29,325 nucleotides of DNA from Candidatus Moraniibacteriota bacterium (GCA_027351145.1 DAIEIZ010000082.1:1-29325), one strand, 5' to 3'. Positions 8,553 to 17,168 are shown, counted from the stretch's first letter. Numbers and translations are program-made. The notes: generated by a model from the sequence alone, not told the origin.

Positions 8553-8576
8553 ACCAGCTTACTGACTAACTGACTT

Positions 8577-11345
8577 TTATAATTCCTCTTTGCGCAATTC
8601 TTCCCAGAAAAAGACTGCCAGAAAGGCAATGATGACAACTAGCCAATCCTGCCAATCGATTGGCAACATCCGCAAATAGATCTGGCAAAATGGCAAATAC
8701 ATAAACATTAGCAAAATCGCAAGAGACAGAAAAATTGCACCAATCGCATATTTATTCTTGAAAAATCCCAATTGGAACGGTGAGAGCTTTTCACTGCGTG
8801 CTTGAAGGAGATTGGCCATCTGCGTCATTGAGAGCACAGCATAGGCCGCTGTGGTTGATTTTAGATATAAGACACTGTCCGCAGAAAAGTCGTGACCAAA
8901 GTGCCAGCCACCGCGCAGCATTGACCAAAGAAAAGCTACAACAGCACCCGAGGCCATGATAATTCCAAGATATATTATCCGGCGAAAACCTCCAAAACTC
9001 ATCACGCTTCCTCGCGAATTCAGTCCCATCTTCGCCGCACCCGGCTCTTCCGGCTCAAGGCCAAGCGCAAATGAAGGAAAGATGTCCGTACCTAAGTCAA
9101 CTGCCAAAATTTGAATAGCCGAAACTGGCGAAGGAATTTGCAGGAGTACTCCGAAAATGACAGTAAAAAGCTCACTGGCGTTAGAAGTAAAAGTGTAATG
9201 CACAAACTTTTTAAGATTTTGAAAAATCGTCCGACCAGTCCGCACACCCTTCACGATCGACGCAAAATTATCATCCATAAGAATCATACTTGCCGCCTCC
9301 TTGGAAACATCAGTCCCGATAATTCCCATCGCCACGCCAATGTCAGCTTTCTTAAGCGCCGGCGCATCATTTACACCATCCCCAGTCATGGCAATCACTT
9401 CACCGTATTTTTTAAGCACGGCCGCAATTCGCAGTTTTTGTTCCGGTGCGATCCGCGCAAAAACACAAGCGCCATTTTTTATTTTTTGATATAATTCCTT
9501 GTCTTTTAACTTATCAAGCGCTTTCCCATTAATCACCAAGCTGTGATCAAAGTTCAGCTTCGGAGTTCGAGATTTGGGCTCTGATTTTATCAATCCCACG
9601 TTTTCCGCAATCGCTTCCGCTGTTATCTCATAGTCCCCCGTTATCATCACAACGCCAATGCCAAGATTTCGACATTCCGCAATTGCGTGTCCGACACCGG
9701 AACGCGGCGGATCAATCATTGCCATCATGCCCACCCAAACTAAACTTTTTTCCGCTTCTGCCAAATATTTATTTTCTGAAAATCCACCCAGATCTCGACA
9801 AGCGAAAGCTAGCACTCGCAAAGCTTCTCCCGACATTTGATTATAGATTGCTTTGACTTTGTTTTTTTCTTCCTCATTAAAGGGCAAGATATTTTCTCCG
9901 ATTTTGATAAAATTACACAGATCAATCATTACATCCGGCGATCCTTTGACATAGGAAACCATTTTTGCATTTTTATAGATCACGCTCATCCGCATCCGCT
10001 CAGAAGAAAAAGGATTTTCATTAATCTTCTTTTCTCCCCGCTCGTAAAACTTTTTGATTTTATTATATTTTTGCCCCGCCACGATAATCGCCCCCTCTGT
10101 CGGATCACCGATTATCTCATATCTTCCCTTATTAACGGCAAGGCTAGCATCATTACAAAGTGTCCCGATGCGAAAAAGCAATTCCAAATTAGCAACGCCT
10201 TTCGGATCGATTTTCTCATTGTTACGATAAAAATTACCGACTGGCTCATATCCGGTACCGTCTAGCTTTATTATTTCTCCGTTAATTACAATTTTTGTGA
10301 CCGCCAACTCATTACGCGTAATTGTACCGGTCTTGTCCGTACAAATAAGAGAAACTGAGCCTAATGTTTCCACGGCATTAAGTTTTTTGGCTAAAACATT
10401 TTCCTTGATCAGACGCTTCATGCCAAAAGATAAGGCCACTGAAATTGCCGCCGGCAAACCTTCTGGTACAACAGAAACAGCCAGAGCCAGGGCAAAAAGA
10501 AAATTATCATAGAGCGACATCTTGAAATATTGTCCCGCAATCAACACGATAATACCGATAAAAATCGAGAGGATCGTCACGTCCCGTCCCAACGTACGCA
10601 TTTGTTTTTGGAGCGGCGTTGGATCAGCTTCAACCTCTTGTGTAAGATGCGCAATACGCCCAAGCTCAGTGTTCATTCCCGTACCCGTCACTAAAAATCT
10701 CGCCTCCCCCGTTGCCACCGTCTCTCCCATAAACACCATATTGGAAATATCCGCAAAAGCCACAAAACCATTCTCAATGAGACCAGCCTCTTTTCTTCTT
10801 GGCTTTGATTCTCCGGTAAAAATAAAACTATTCACTTTGAGGTCATAACTCTCCAAAAGATATCCATCCGCCGCGACGCTATCCCCCGCGGCGATAAAAA
10901 TCACATCCCCGGGCACAATCAACTTCGTGTCAAGTTGCTTTTTTTCGCCTGAACGATATACCAGCGCGAAACTGGCGGTTAATTTTTTGATACTTTCCAA
11001 GACACGATCGGCCTTAAACTCTTGAAAAAACCCCACTGTTGCGTTGAGCATCACGATAATCCCGATAATTATCGCGTCACGATATTCTGCAAAAACCAAA
11101 GCCAATCCCGCCGCAACCAAAAGAATCCACACCAAAGCATCATTGAACTGGGCTAAGATCAATTTCAACCATTTCCAATTCTGTTTTTTAGCAATTTTAT
11201 TCTCGCCAAACTCAGAAAGTTTTTTCTTCGCATCATCAGCATTTAATCCTTCTTGGCTGGAACTGAACTTTTTCAAAACTTCTTCAGGAGAAAGATTATA
11301 GATTTGCTTCTTCCCGCCCGAGGCGGACACATGTTTTTTTGGCAC
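8577..11345 (-). CDS. P2-type cation-transporting ATPase
   Basis: 922 residues. It pumps cations across the membrane at the expense of ATP. The cation-ATPase N-domain is at about 15-80. The actuator loop TGES is at 177-180 and the TM4 ion site PEGLPA at 294-299. The phosphorylated Asp is D337 in DKTGT. The nucleotide domain has KGSPD (467-471), and the P-domain hinge TGDGVNDAP is at 654-662. TM5 has NASE (722-725) and TM6 has DLGTD (750-754). A C-terminal cation-ATPase domain with further TM helices completes the protein. TM4 and TM5 look like P2A calcium pumps, but TM6 carries the DLGTD form known from Na,K-ATPases. Substrate is therefore open (Ca2+, Na+ or other). The start is a GTG at 11345; no in-frame ATG precedes the conserved region. 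No Shine-Dalgarno site is seen. Confidence 0.92.
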   Translation of the reverse strand: MPKKHVSASGGKKQIYNLSPEEVLKKFSSSQEGLNADDAKKKLSEFGENKIAKKQNWKWLKLILAQFNDALVWILLVAAGLALVFAEYRDAIIIGIIVMLNATVGFFQEFKADRVLESIKKLTASFALVYRSGEKKQLDTKLIVPGDVIFIAAGDSVAADGYLLESYDLKVNSFIFTGESKPRRKEAGLIENGFVAFADISNMVFMGETVATGEARFLVTGTGMNTELGRIAHLTQEVEADPTPLQKQMRTLGRDVTILSIFIGIIVLIAGQYFKMSLYDNFLFALALAVSVVPEGLPAAISVALSFGMKRLIKENVLAKKLNAVETLGSVSLICTDKTGTITRNELAVTKIVINGEIIKLDGTGYEPVGNFYRNNEKIDPKGVANLELLFRIGTLCNDASLAVNKGRYEIIGDPTEGAIIVAGQKYNKIKKFYERGEKKINENPFSSERMRMSVIYKNAKMVSYVKGSPDVMIDLCNFIKIGENILPFNEEEKNKVKAIYNQMSGEALRVLAFACRDLGGFSENKYLAEAEKSLVWVGMMAMIDPPRSGVGHAIAECRNLGIGVVMITGDYEITAEAIAENVGLIKSEPKSRTPKLNFDHSLVINGKALDKLKDKELYQKIKNGACVFARIAPEQKLRIAAVLKKYGEVIAMTGDGVNDAPALKKADIGVAMGIIGTDVSKEAASMILMDDNFASIVKGVRTGRTIFQNLKKFVHYTFTSNASELFTVIFGVLLQIPSPVSAIQILAVDLGTDIFPSFALGLEPEEPGAAKMGLNSRGSVMSFGGFRRIIYLGIIMASGAVVAFLWSMLRGGWHFGHDFSADSVLYLKSTTAAYAVLSMTQMANLLQARSEKLSPFQLGFFKNKYAIGAIFLSLAILLMFMYLPFCQIYLRMLPIDWQDWLVVIIAFLAVFFWEELRKEEL

Positions 11346-11503
11346 TTTTATTTTAATTATTTTTTATTTTTTAAAACTATTCCGTGCAAACTTCTCTCAT
11401 TTCAGGAAATTATCATCAAATTACTTCTTTCGCGCAAGGCTTCCATTCTCTCTTTCCAGTATAATCCAAACAACCAGAATATGACCAGTCTTTTCCTTTT
11501 TAA

Positions 11504-12898
11504 TTATGATTCAGACAACTTACTGACCACCTCCCAAACATTCCCCGCGCCAATCGCAACCACCACATCATCCGCGCCGATTTTGTCTTTTAAAAATTCC
11601 ACTACTTCATCAATCGTTGCGATATGTTCCGCTTTTCCTCGGTCATACCGATTAACCAATTCCACGAGATCTTTTGAATGCACTCCGCCCTGCGCTTCGC
11701 GGGCGCTGCCATAGATATCCAGAATTATCACGCGATCCGCATCGGAAAAACTTTGGGAAAATTCAGAAAGCAGTGCTTTGGTGCGAGTGAAGGTGTGCGG
11801 ATGAAAAACAGCCCAAATATTTTTTTCCGCATAAAGTTCACGCGTCGCTTTCAATGTCGCACGAATTTCATCCGGATGATGGCCATAATCATCAATCAGA
11901 ATCGCACCGTTTCTCTCACCAATCAATTCAAATCGCCTAGATGTCCCTTGAAAATTCTTGAGCGCTACTTGAATTTTTCCCACGCTAAAATTAAGCTTAT
12001 GGCAAACCGCAATCACCGCAAGAGCGTTGAGCGCATTATGTTTTCCAAAAAGACCGATTTCGAAACTTCCTAAACTTTTCTCTCCTTGCATCACCTCGAA
12101 TATCTGAATAGATTTTGCATCCTCTCTTTTTAATTCTAAATTAGAAATTCGATAATCGCAATCGGCGGAAAATCCATAGGTCAAAACCATACAAGTCGCA
12201 AAAGAAGCGACTTCCAATGTGGAAGTCGCATCACCGCAAACAACCAAAAATCCGGTCTTGGAAATCCTTGCCACAAAATCTTTAAATGTTTGCTTATAGA
12301 TTTCAAAATCAGGAAAAAAATCAGGGTGATCATAATCACAACTGGTAAGAATAACTGCATTAGGATTATAGCGTGCTATTTTATTTTGATATTCATCCGC
12401 TTCTAGCACGAAAAATTCACCTGCGCCGACGAGGGCATTGCCTTCCCAATTTGTCACCCGACTACCGATTGCAGCAACCGGATCTGCTCCAAGCTCTTTG
12501 AGCGTGCTGGCGAGCCAAGCTGAAGTGGTTGTTTTGCCATGTGTTCCGCAAATTGCAATACCATATTTAACATTGAAAAGTTGAGCAAGCACTTCCGGAT
12601 AACTTAGCATAGGCATTTTTCTCCTCATAGCTTCCTGAAACTCAACATTATTCCCCACATTATAGGCGGTGGAATAAATCACCAAATCAGCATCATCAGG
12701 GATGTTTTTAGGCGAAAAATTCTCAAAATACTGAATTTGATTTTTTTGCAAAACTTCATCGGTAAAAAATTTCTCTGCCGTATCGGATCCCAAAACCTCA
12801 ACACCTTTGGATTTTAAAATTTCCACAACCCCAACTACGCCAGAGCCTTTAATTCCAATAACGTAAACCTTCTTAATGTTTTTTAAATCTAGTTCCAT
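11504..12898 (-). CDS. murC: UDP-N-acetylmuramate--L-alanine ligase (MurC)
   Basis: 464 residues, complete. This cytoplasmic Mur ligase adds L-Ala to UDP-MurNAc using ATP. The N-terminal Rossmann domain begins VYVIGIKGSG (11-20). The ATP loop GTHGKTTT is at 118-125. EADEYQ (166-171), the central-domain GKHNALNALA (285-294), RRFE (321-324) and DDYGHHPDEI (336-345) are all in place, followed by HPHTFTRTK in the C-terminal domain. It starts 11 bases after the murG stop and is clearly in the same operon. An odd palindrome in the coding DNA (complement of 12193-12229) falls in a variable loop around residues 222-236. Confidence 0.96.
   Translation of the reverse strand: MELDLKNIKKVYVIGIKGSGVVGVVEILKSKGVEVLGSDTAEKFFTDEVLQKNQIQYFENFSPKNIPDDADLVIYSTAYNVGNNVEFQEAMRRKMPMLSYPEVLAQLFNVKYGIAICGTHGKTTTSAWLASTLKELGADPVAAIGSRVTNWEGNALVGAGEFFVLEADEYQNKIARYNPNAVILTSCDYDHPDFFPDFEIYKQTFKDFVARISKTGFLVVCGDATSTLEVASFATCMVLTYGFSADCDYRISNLELKREDAKSIQIFEVMQGEKSLGSFEIGLFGKHNALNALAVIAVCHKLNFSVGKIQVALKNFQGTSRRFELIGERNGAILIDDYGHHPDEIRATLKATRELYAEKNIWAVFHPHTFTRTKALLSEFSQSFSDADRVIILDIYGSAREAQGGVHSKDLVELVNRYDRGKAEHIATIDEVVEFLKDKIGADDVVVAIGAGNVWEVVSKLSES
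12193..12229. repeat. Small palindromic element inside murC
   Basis: Inside the coding sequence, GCGACTTCCA (12207-12216) and TGGAAGTCGC (12220-12229) form a perfect 10-bp inverted repeat with a 3-base gap. A third AAGTCGC copy lies at 12193-12199. The peptide is in a poorly conserved loop before the YGFS motif. It resembles palindromic coding insertions such as Rickettsia palindromic elements in style only. Confidence 0.5.
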
Positions 12899-12909
12899 AT
12901 AGTTTTAAA

Positions 12910-14013
12910 TTATTCCTTAATCATTCCCAGGATTCCATCCGCAATTTTTTCTGCTGCGTCCGGATGATAAAAAGTCCCGATATTTTCCGCTAGCTTATTT
13001 CTTAATTCATTATTATTCATAATCTCATCTATTTTCTCCAAAAGCATATTTTCACCCATATTATTTTCCTCCATTACTACGCAACCACCAATGCGTGCCA
13101 AAGAATAGGCGTTCATTCGCTGATGATCGCTTGCGGATGTTTCCAATGGAACAATGATAGCTGGCTTTTTATTGGCAGCAATTTCAGCAATTGAGGTGCT
13201 CCCCGCTCTTGAAATAACAAGATCCGCTGCGGCCAAAACATCCACTAATTCTTCCTTTAGAAATGGAACTGCATAATAGCCAGCATGCCCCGCCTTATAG
13301 CCAAGTTCTCCTGCCATGCGACCGACTTCCTCGAAATTATTCTCACCTGTTTGATGGACAACCTGATACTTATGCAAAAGCTGGGGGAGAAGCCGCACAA
13401 TCCTATCATTAATACTTTTCGCTCCTTGCGATCCGCCCCAGACAAAAATAACTTTACGCGATTCGGTAAAACCGAGGAACTGTCTCGCTTTTTCAGCACT
13501 ACCCTTATCTATGCCCTCGCGTAATGGATTTCCCGTGAGTACAACCTGCGCTGCCGGAAAATACTTTTCCGCTTCCAGATATGACACGGCCACTCGCGTG
13601 GAAAGTTTCCCCAGCATCGAGTTAGCCAGCCCCGGGTTGGAATCTGATTCATGAATAAGAATCGGGATGCGATAAAGCCAGCCCACCACAACAACCGGAA
13701 AAGAGGCTGACCCGCCCTTGGAAAAAATTGCGTCCGGCATTAAAACAAAAAGCAGCCACATGGATTTAAGCACGCCAAAGGGAATCTTAAAAAAATCAAT
13801 GATGTTTTGAAAAGAAAAATAACGTCGTAATTTTCCGGTCATAATATTCCTAATCGGAATATTTTCCCGCCCGATAATATCATCTTCCAGGCGTCCCTTT
13901 GGTCCGATAAAATAGAATTCTGCTTCCGGTACTTTTTCTTGAATTTTTTTTGCCACCGCCACGAGCGGTGTCAGATGTCCGCCTGTTCCTCCGCCTGTGA
14001 GTATGATACGCAT
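12910..14013 (-). CDS. murG: UDP-GlcNAc:lipid I GlcNAc transferase (MurG)
   Basis: 367 residues, complete GT28 (GT-B) enzyme. At the inner face of the membrane it adds GlcNAc to lipid I to give lipid II. GGGTGGH sits at residues 7-13 (loop 1). HESDSNPGLAN is the acceptor-domain motif, where E. coli has HEQNGIAGLTN. GGSQGAKSIND is loop 3 in the donor domain, and VISRAGSTSIAEI followed by SASDHQ binds the UDP-GlcNAc. The ATG at 14013 opens directly onto MRIILTGGG. It lies 22 bases after ftsW, in the operon ftsW-murG-murC. Confidence 0.96.
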   Translation of the reverse strand: MRIILTGGGTGGHLTPLVAVAKKIQEKVPEAEFYFIGPKGRLEDDIIGRENIPIRNIMTGKLRRYFSFQNIIDFFKIPFGVLKSMWLLFVLMPDAIFSKGGSASFPVVVVGWLYRIPILIHESDSNPGLANSMLGKLSTRVAVSYLEAEKYFPAAQVVLTGNPLREGIDKGSAEKARQFLGFTESRKVIFVWGGSQGAKSINDRIVRLLPQLLHKYQVVHQTGENNFEEVGRMAGELGYKAGHAGYYAVPFLKEELVDVLAAADLVISRAGSTSIAEIAANKKPAIIVPLETSASDHQRMNAYSLARIGGCVVMEENNMGENMLLEKIDEIMNNNELRNKLAENIGTFYHPDAAEKIADGILGMIKE

Positions 14014-14035
14014 AGAATTTATTTAACTTTATAAA

Positions 14036-15148
14036 TTAGTTGCTTAAACTAGTCTGCCTCGAGATATTCAAAAGCACGCCGATTCCCGCCATCAGAAAAA
14101 TGAGCGATGTGCCGCCATAGCTAATAAAAGGTAGCGGGATGCCAGTAAGTGGAATGAGGCCGGAAATTGCCGAAATATTGATAAGTGCTTGAAAAGTGAT
14201 CCAGCAAGTGATACCCACGACTGCGAGTTGAGAAAAACGATCAGGAGCATTTTTGGCAATACGAAAACCAATCATGGCAAGTATAAAAAACAGCAAAACC
14301 AGAGCGGCCACGCCAATCATGCCCAACTCTTCTCCGATGATCGCAAAAATTGAATCACCGACCGGCTCTGGAAGATAGTTGAATTTTTGCAGGCTATGCC
14401 CAAGACCAAGGCCGAAAATTCCGCCTGAACCAATGGCCAAAAGCGCTTGATTGATTTGATATCCAATACCGCGCGGATCCAGTTCTGGGTGAAGAAAAAC
14501 CAAAAAGCGATCCATGCGATAAGATTCAAATTTAATGAGCAATACAAGAGCAGCAAAGCCCGCAGTTGCCATAGAAAAGATATGCAAAAGCCGGGCGCCT
14601 GAGATAAAAAAAATAGACATGGCGATAAAAATAATCACACCGAGCGTTCCCATATCCGGTTGTTTTTCCAAAAGAAAACTGACCACGCCAACTACTGCGA
14701 TAAATGGCAATAATCCTTCATAAAAATCCTTTACTTTTTCGTCGCGGCTTTCAAGCCAAGCAGAAAGATAGATAACGATTGAGAGCTTTAACATTTCTGA
14801 TGGTTGGAAAGAAAATGGTCCTAATTGGAGCCACCGACTAGCGCCATAGACCCGCGAACCAATACCTGGCACAAAAACTAAAATGAGCAGGAGAATGCTT
14901 AGAATAAAAAAAGGAAAGGCAATTTTTTTCCAAAAAGTATAGTGGATTTTTGAAATCACAAAAAGAACAATAAGACCGGGCAAAACTCCATAGAAAAGTT
15001 GATGCTTGAAAAAATAATAGGAATCGCCAAAACGACTGCGCGAATAGGCAATACCAGCCGAAGAAATCATTGCCAAACCAAAAATGAGCAACAGAAAAAC
15101 CACAAACAATAAATTTTTATTCACTCCGTGTTCTTTGTATTTAGACAT
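14036..15148 (-). CDS. ftsW: SEDS-family peptidoglycan polymerase, FtsW type
   Basis: 370 residues, about ten TM helices. SEDS proteins polymerise lipid II into glycan strands; FtsW works at the septum together with a class B PBP. Signature segments are YGASRWLQLGPFSFQPSEMLKL (101-122, family start), EKQPDMGT (161-168), LPEPVGDSIFAIIGEELG (259-276), whose Asp265 aligns with the catalytic Asp of FtsW/RodA, and GIPLPFISYGGTSL (336-349). Neighbours murG and murC support FtsW over RodA. It starts 13 bases after trmD. A class B PBP is not in the window. Confidence 0.93.
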   Translation of the reverse strand: MSKYKEHGVNKNLLFVVFLLLIFGLAMISSAGIAYSRSRFGDSYYFFKHQLFYGVLPGLIVLFVISKIHYTFWKKIAFPFFILSILLLILVFVPGIGSRVYGASRWLQLGPFSFQPSEMLKLSIVIYLSAWLESRDEKVKDFYEGLLPFIAVVGVVSFLLEKQPDMGTLGVIIFIAMSIFFISGARLLHIFSMATAGFAALVLLIKFESYRMDRFLVFLHPELDPRGIGYQINQALLAIGSGGIFGLGLGHSLQKFNYLPEPVGDSIFAIIGEELGMIGVAALVLLFFILAMIGFRIAKNAPDRFSQLAVVGITCWITFQALINISAISGLIPLTGIPLPFISYGGTSLIFLMAGIGVLLNISRQTSLSN

Positions 15149-15161
15149 TTTTTAAGAATAA

Positions 15162-15806
15162 CTAATTTTGCTCTCGCCATTTATCTATTTCTTTATGATT
15201 ACCGATCATAAGCACTTCTGGCACTCGCCAACCTCGAAACTCCGGCGGCTTACTGTATTGCGGATGCTCTTTGTAATTTTTATTTTTGTACGACTCATAT
15301 TTTGCGCTTTCCTCATTACCCAAAACACCAGGAAGCAGCCGTGTCACCGAATCAATCACAACCATCGCCGGAAGTTCTCCGCCAGTGAGCACATAATCTC
15401 CGATAGAAATTTCTTCATCGGCAACATGCTCCGCCACACGCTCATCGACTCCCTCATAACGTCCGCAAATCAAAATCAAATTGTCATATTTTATCAGCCT
15501 TTCTGTTGTCCGCTGTGTATATTTTTTACCTTTGGCAGAAAAAAGAATTACATGCGATTTGCTTTTATCACCAATTTGCTCTTTTATTTTTTCCACACAA
15601 TCATAAATTGGCTGAACCTGAAGCACCATGCCTGCTCCTCCGCCGTACGGCGTGTCATCCACTTTTCCATGCTTATTAGTCGTATAATCACGCAAATTAT
15701 GCGTAAAAATTTCCATGAGCTGACTTTTTTGAGCACGCCCAATAATCGACTCTTTGATATATGAATCCAGAATCCGCGGAAAAATTGTAACCACATGAAA
15801 TTGCAT
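15162..15806 (-). CDS. trmD: tRNA (guanine-N1-)-methyltransferase (TrmD)
   Basis: 214 residues. TrmD methylates N1 of G37 next to the anticodon, using S-adenosylmethionine, and so prevents +1 frameshifting. The SPOUT trefoil-knot motifs are present: PYGGGAGMVLQ near residue 55, LICGRYEGVDERV and DEEISIGDYVLTGGELPAMVVIDSV through residue ~175, and PGVLG. The C-terminal domain is shorter than in E. coli (about 255 residues) but reaches the end of the fold. It starts at the ATG at 15806 and is separated from the KH gene by a terminator, so its own promoter or read-through must supply the mRNA. Downstream it is operon-linked to ftsW. Confidence 0.95.
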   Translation of the reverse strand: MQFHVVTIFPRILDSYIKESIIGRAQKSQLMEIFTHNLRDYTTNKHGKVDDTPYGGGAGMVLQVQPIYDCVEKIKEQIGDKSKSHVILFSAKGKKYTQRTTERLIKYDNLILICGRYEGVDERVAEHVADEEISIGDYVLTGGELPAMVVIDSVTRLLPGVLGNEESAKYESYKNKNYKEHPQYSKPPEFRGWRVPEVLMIGNHKEIDKWREQN

Positions 15807-15833
15807 ATTAATCCTATGATAGCAAAATAAATC

Positions 15834-15857
15834 AAAAAAGGCTAACTTTCGTCAGCC
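15834..15857 (-). terminator. Intrinsic terminator between the KH gene and trmD
   Basis: On the minus strand GGCTGAC, a GAAA tetraloop and GTTAGCC form a 7-bp stem with one G-U pair (15840-15857), followed at once by TTTTTT (15834-15839). It lies 30 bases after the KH gene stop. Confidence 0.75.
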
Positions 15858-15886
15858 CTTTCTTTTCCTAAATTTAAAGTCGAAGA

Positions 15887-16228
15887 TTAGACAATATCGC
15901 CAACAACATCATCAATACTTTTTCTAACTTCTTCTCTAGGCTCTCTGTCTTCTCGTGGTTTTCGCTCAGATCCTTCTGGTTCGTTAATTTTGAGATTAAC
16001 TCTTGCATTGTTTCTGGCGCCAATCACGCGAAGCAAAGTTCGCAATGCCTTCGCCGTTGCTCCTTCACGTCCGATAATCATTCCCATGTCTTCCGGATTG
16101 ACATCAAGAGTGATAAGCACGCCCATTTCATCAATCTTTCTTTCAACTCGAACATCGTCTGGCTTGTTCACAATTTGTTTTACAACATATTCAACAAACT
16201 CTTTGTCAGTTACTTGGATTGTAGTCAT
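15887..16228 (-). CDS. khpA: KH-domain RNA-binding protein, KhpA type
   Basis: 113 residues. The single type II KH domain holds the GxxG loop as GREG (IIGREGATAKALRTLL, residues about 51-66) after FVEYVVKQIVNKPDDVRVE. This matches KhpA/YlqC, an RNA-binding partner of KhpB/Jag that affects cell size and envelope synthesis in Firmicutes. Position before trmD is the usual context. The C-terminal ~35 residues form an Arg/Glu/Asp-rich tail that standard KhpA proteins (about 75-80 residues) lack; it may add RNA or protein contacts. The gene is driven by a consensus promoter with a roughly 120-base structured leader. No Shine-Dalgarno site is seen before the ATG. Confidence 0.9.
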   Translation of the reverse strand: MTTIQVTDKEFVEYVVKQIVNKPDDVRVERKIDEMGVLITLDVNPEDMGMIIGREGATAKALRTLLRVIGARNNARVNLKINEPEGSERKPREDREPREEVRKSIDDVVGDIV

Positions 16229-16266
16229 ATATGCAATTCTAGATTAAAGTTTATTAACATTTTTTC

Positions 16267-16349
16267 GTAAGAGAGCATCGGGAGATCGACCAGTCCACCA
16301 TCGCTGTCATCCGCTAAGCTATGAGATAACAATAGCGGAATTCTCCTAC
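16267..16349 (-). ncRNA. Structured 5' leader of the KH gene (unassigned RNA)
   Basis: Starting at the predicted transcription start, GUAGGAGA (complement of 16342-16349) can pair with UCUCUUAC (complement of 16267-16274) over 8 positions with one G-U. The enclosed RNA holds a CCGCUA/UAGCGG stem (complement of 16333-16338 with 16311-16316), and GACAG/CU-G-GUC is a weaker third helix. The GGAGA part can instead pair with UCUCC (complement of 16281-16285), so two folds compete. I do not recognise a known riboswitch or housekeeping RNA. It may be an autoregulatory site. Confidence 0.5.
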
Positions 16350-16355
16350 TTTTAT

Positions 16356-16384
16356 ACTATACTATTTATCGATTATTCTGTCAA
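16356..16384 (-). promoter_or_regulatory. Consensus sigma-70 promoter of the KH gene
   Basis: The complement reads TTGACA (16379-16384), a 17-base spacer and TATAGT (16356-16361). This is one of the best -35/-10 pairs in the window and predicts a start near 16349, at the foot of the leader helix. Confidence 0.8.
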
Positions 16385-16430
16385 AAACGATAGCAACATC
16401 GCCATTCAATTATCATGCAACAATTGGCTT

Positions 16431-17156
16431 CTACTGGAATATGAAAGTTTTCAAAATTTTATTCACGTTTTCCATCGTCTCATTGCCAAGCTCCACTCGA
16501 ATTATCCGATCTTTCGCACCGCTAATTGAAAAATATCCAGCCTTTGAACATTCCGTCGCACCAGAATTGGAATCGACATATTTCGTTTCATAACTGCCTA
16601 CTTTCAAAGCAGTTGAGTCAATGAGGATGCAATTTTTTCGTTCACTATCTGAAAATGCTTTATTATACCAAGTCTGCAAATCCGTTTTGTCTTTGTTGAA
16701 ATATATCCTAAACTTCCAAGTTTTATTATTCTGAGTAACTCGTACCAAATCTCCGTTGCGATCCGCCTGAGCATCGCTTGGATATTTAAATTCCAATTTA
16801 TTTTTTTCATCCGCATAAGTTTTCCAATCAGCCATATCATCTGGAGATTTCTCTGAAATATTATCAGTCGGCTTGACCGCCTCTTTTGATGGATCGGGAT
16901 TTTGCGTATCGGCTGATGTTGCTGATTCATTTTCAGCTGTCGCCTTAGTTGAGGCTCCTAAGGTATTTGGAGCGGCTACAGTTGTTGAGGTAGCCATAGC
17001 AGCCTGATTTTTCGCCAAATTAGCAGAGACCACCTGCTTTATCTTGTCAAAATCTTCACTATTGCTCTGATTAAATATGCGCCAAAAAACATTGCCGGAA
17101 ACAATGACAATTAAAAAAAAAGTTCCAACTAAAAATAGGCTCTTATTTCTGGTCAT
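16431..17156 (-). CDS. Membrane-anchored extracytoplasmic protein, family unknown
   Basis: 241 residues. The start chosen is the ATG at 17156, which gives MTRNKSLFLVGTFFLIVIVS, an N-terminal TM anchor. It also lies 6 bases after a strong -10 box. An Ala/Thr/Ser/Asn-rich linker follows to about residue 110. The C-terminal ~130 residues form a compact domain beginning WKTYADEKNKLEFKYPSDA, a pattern common in small secreted alpha/beta domains of Patescibacteria (YxNxxxxFxxxYP...). Cys at NCIL and ATEC could pair. Function is unknown. It diverges from the PEGA-type gene. Confidence 0.7.
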   Translation of the reverse strand: MTRNKSLFLVGTFFLIVIVSGNVFWRIFNQSNSEDFDKIKQVVSANLAKNQAAMATSTTVAAPNTLGASTKATAENESATSADTQNPDPSKEAVKPTDNISEKSPDDMADWKTYADEKNKLEFKYPSDAQADRNGDLVRVTQNNKTWKFRIYFNKDKTDLQTWYNKAFSDSERKNCILIDSTALKVGSYETKYVDSNSGATECSKAGYFSISGAKDRIIRVELGNETMENVNKILKTFIFQ

Positions 17157-17162
17157 GAAAAC

Positions 17163-17168
17163 ATTATA
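17163..17168 (-). promoter_or_regulatory. Extended -10 giving a leaderless transcript
   Basis: The complement reads TGTTATAAT, an extended -10 (TATAAT at 17163-17168). Only 6 bases separate it from the ATG at 17156, so the transcript should start at or very near the start codon. No good -35 is present, as is usual for extended -10 promoters. Confidence 0.6.

Noticed and set aside
15168..15764. Plus-strand open frame of 198 codons
   Set aside because: It lies wholly antisense to trmD, which has all its conserved motifs.
16267..16349. Possible tRNA or known riboswitch in the khpA leader
   Set aside because: No T-arm, anticodon arm or CCA layout, and no match I can recall to T-box, fluoride or c-di-GMP motifs.
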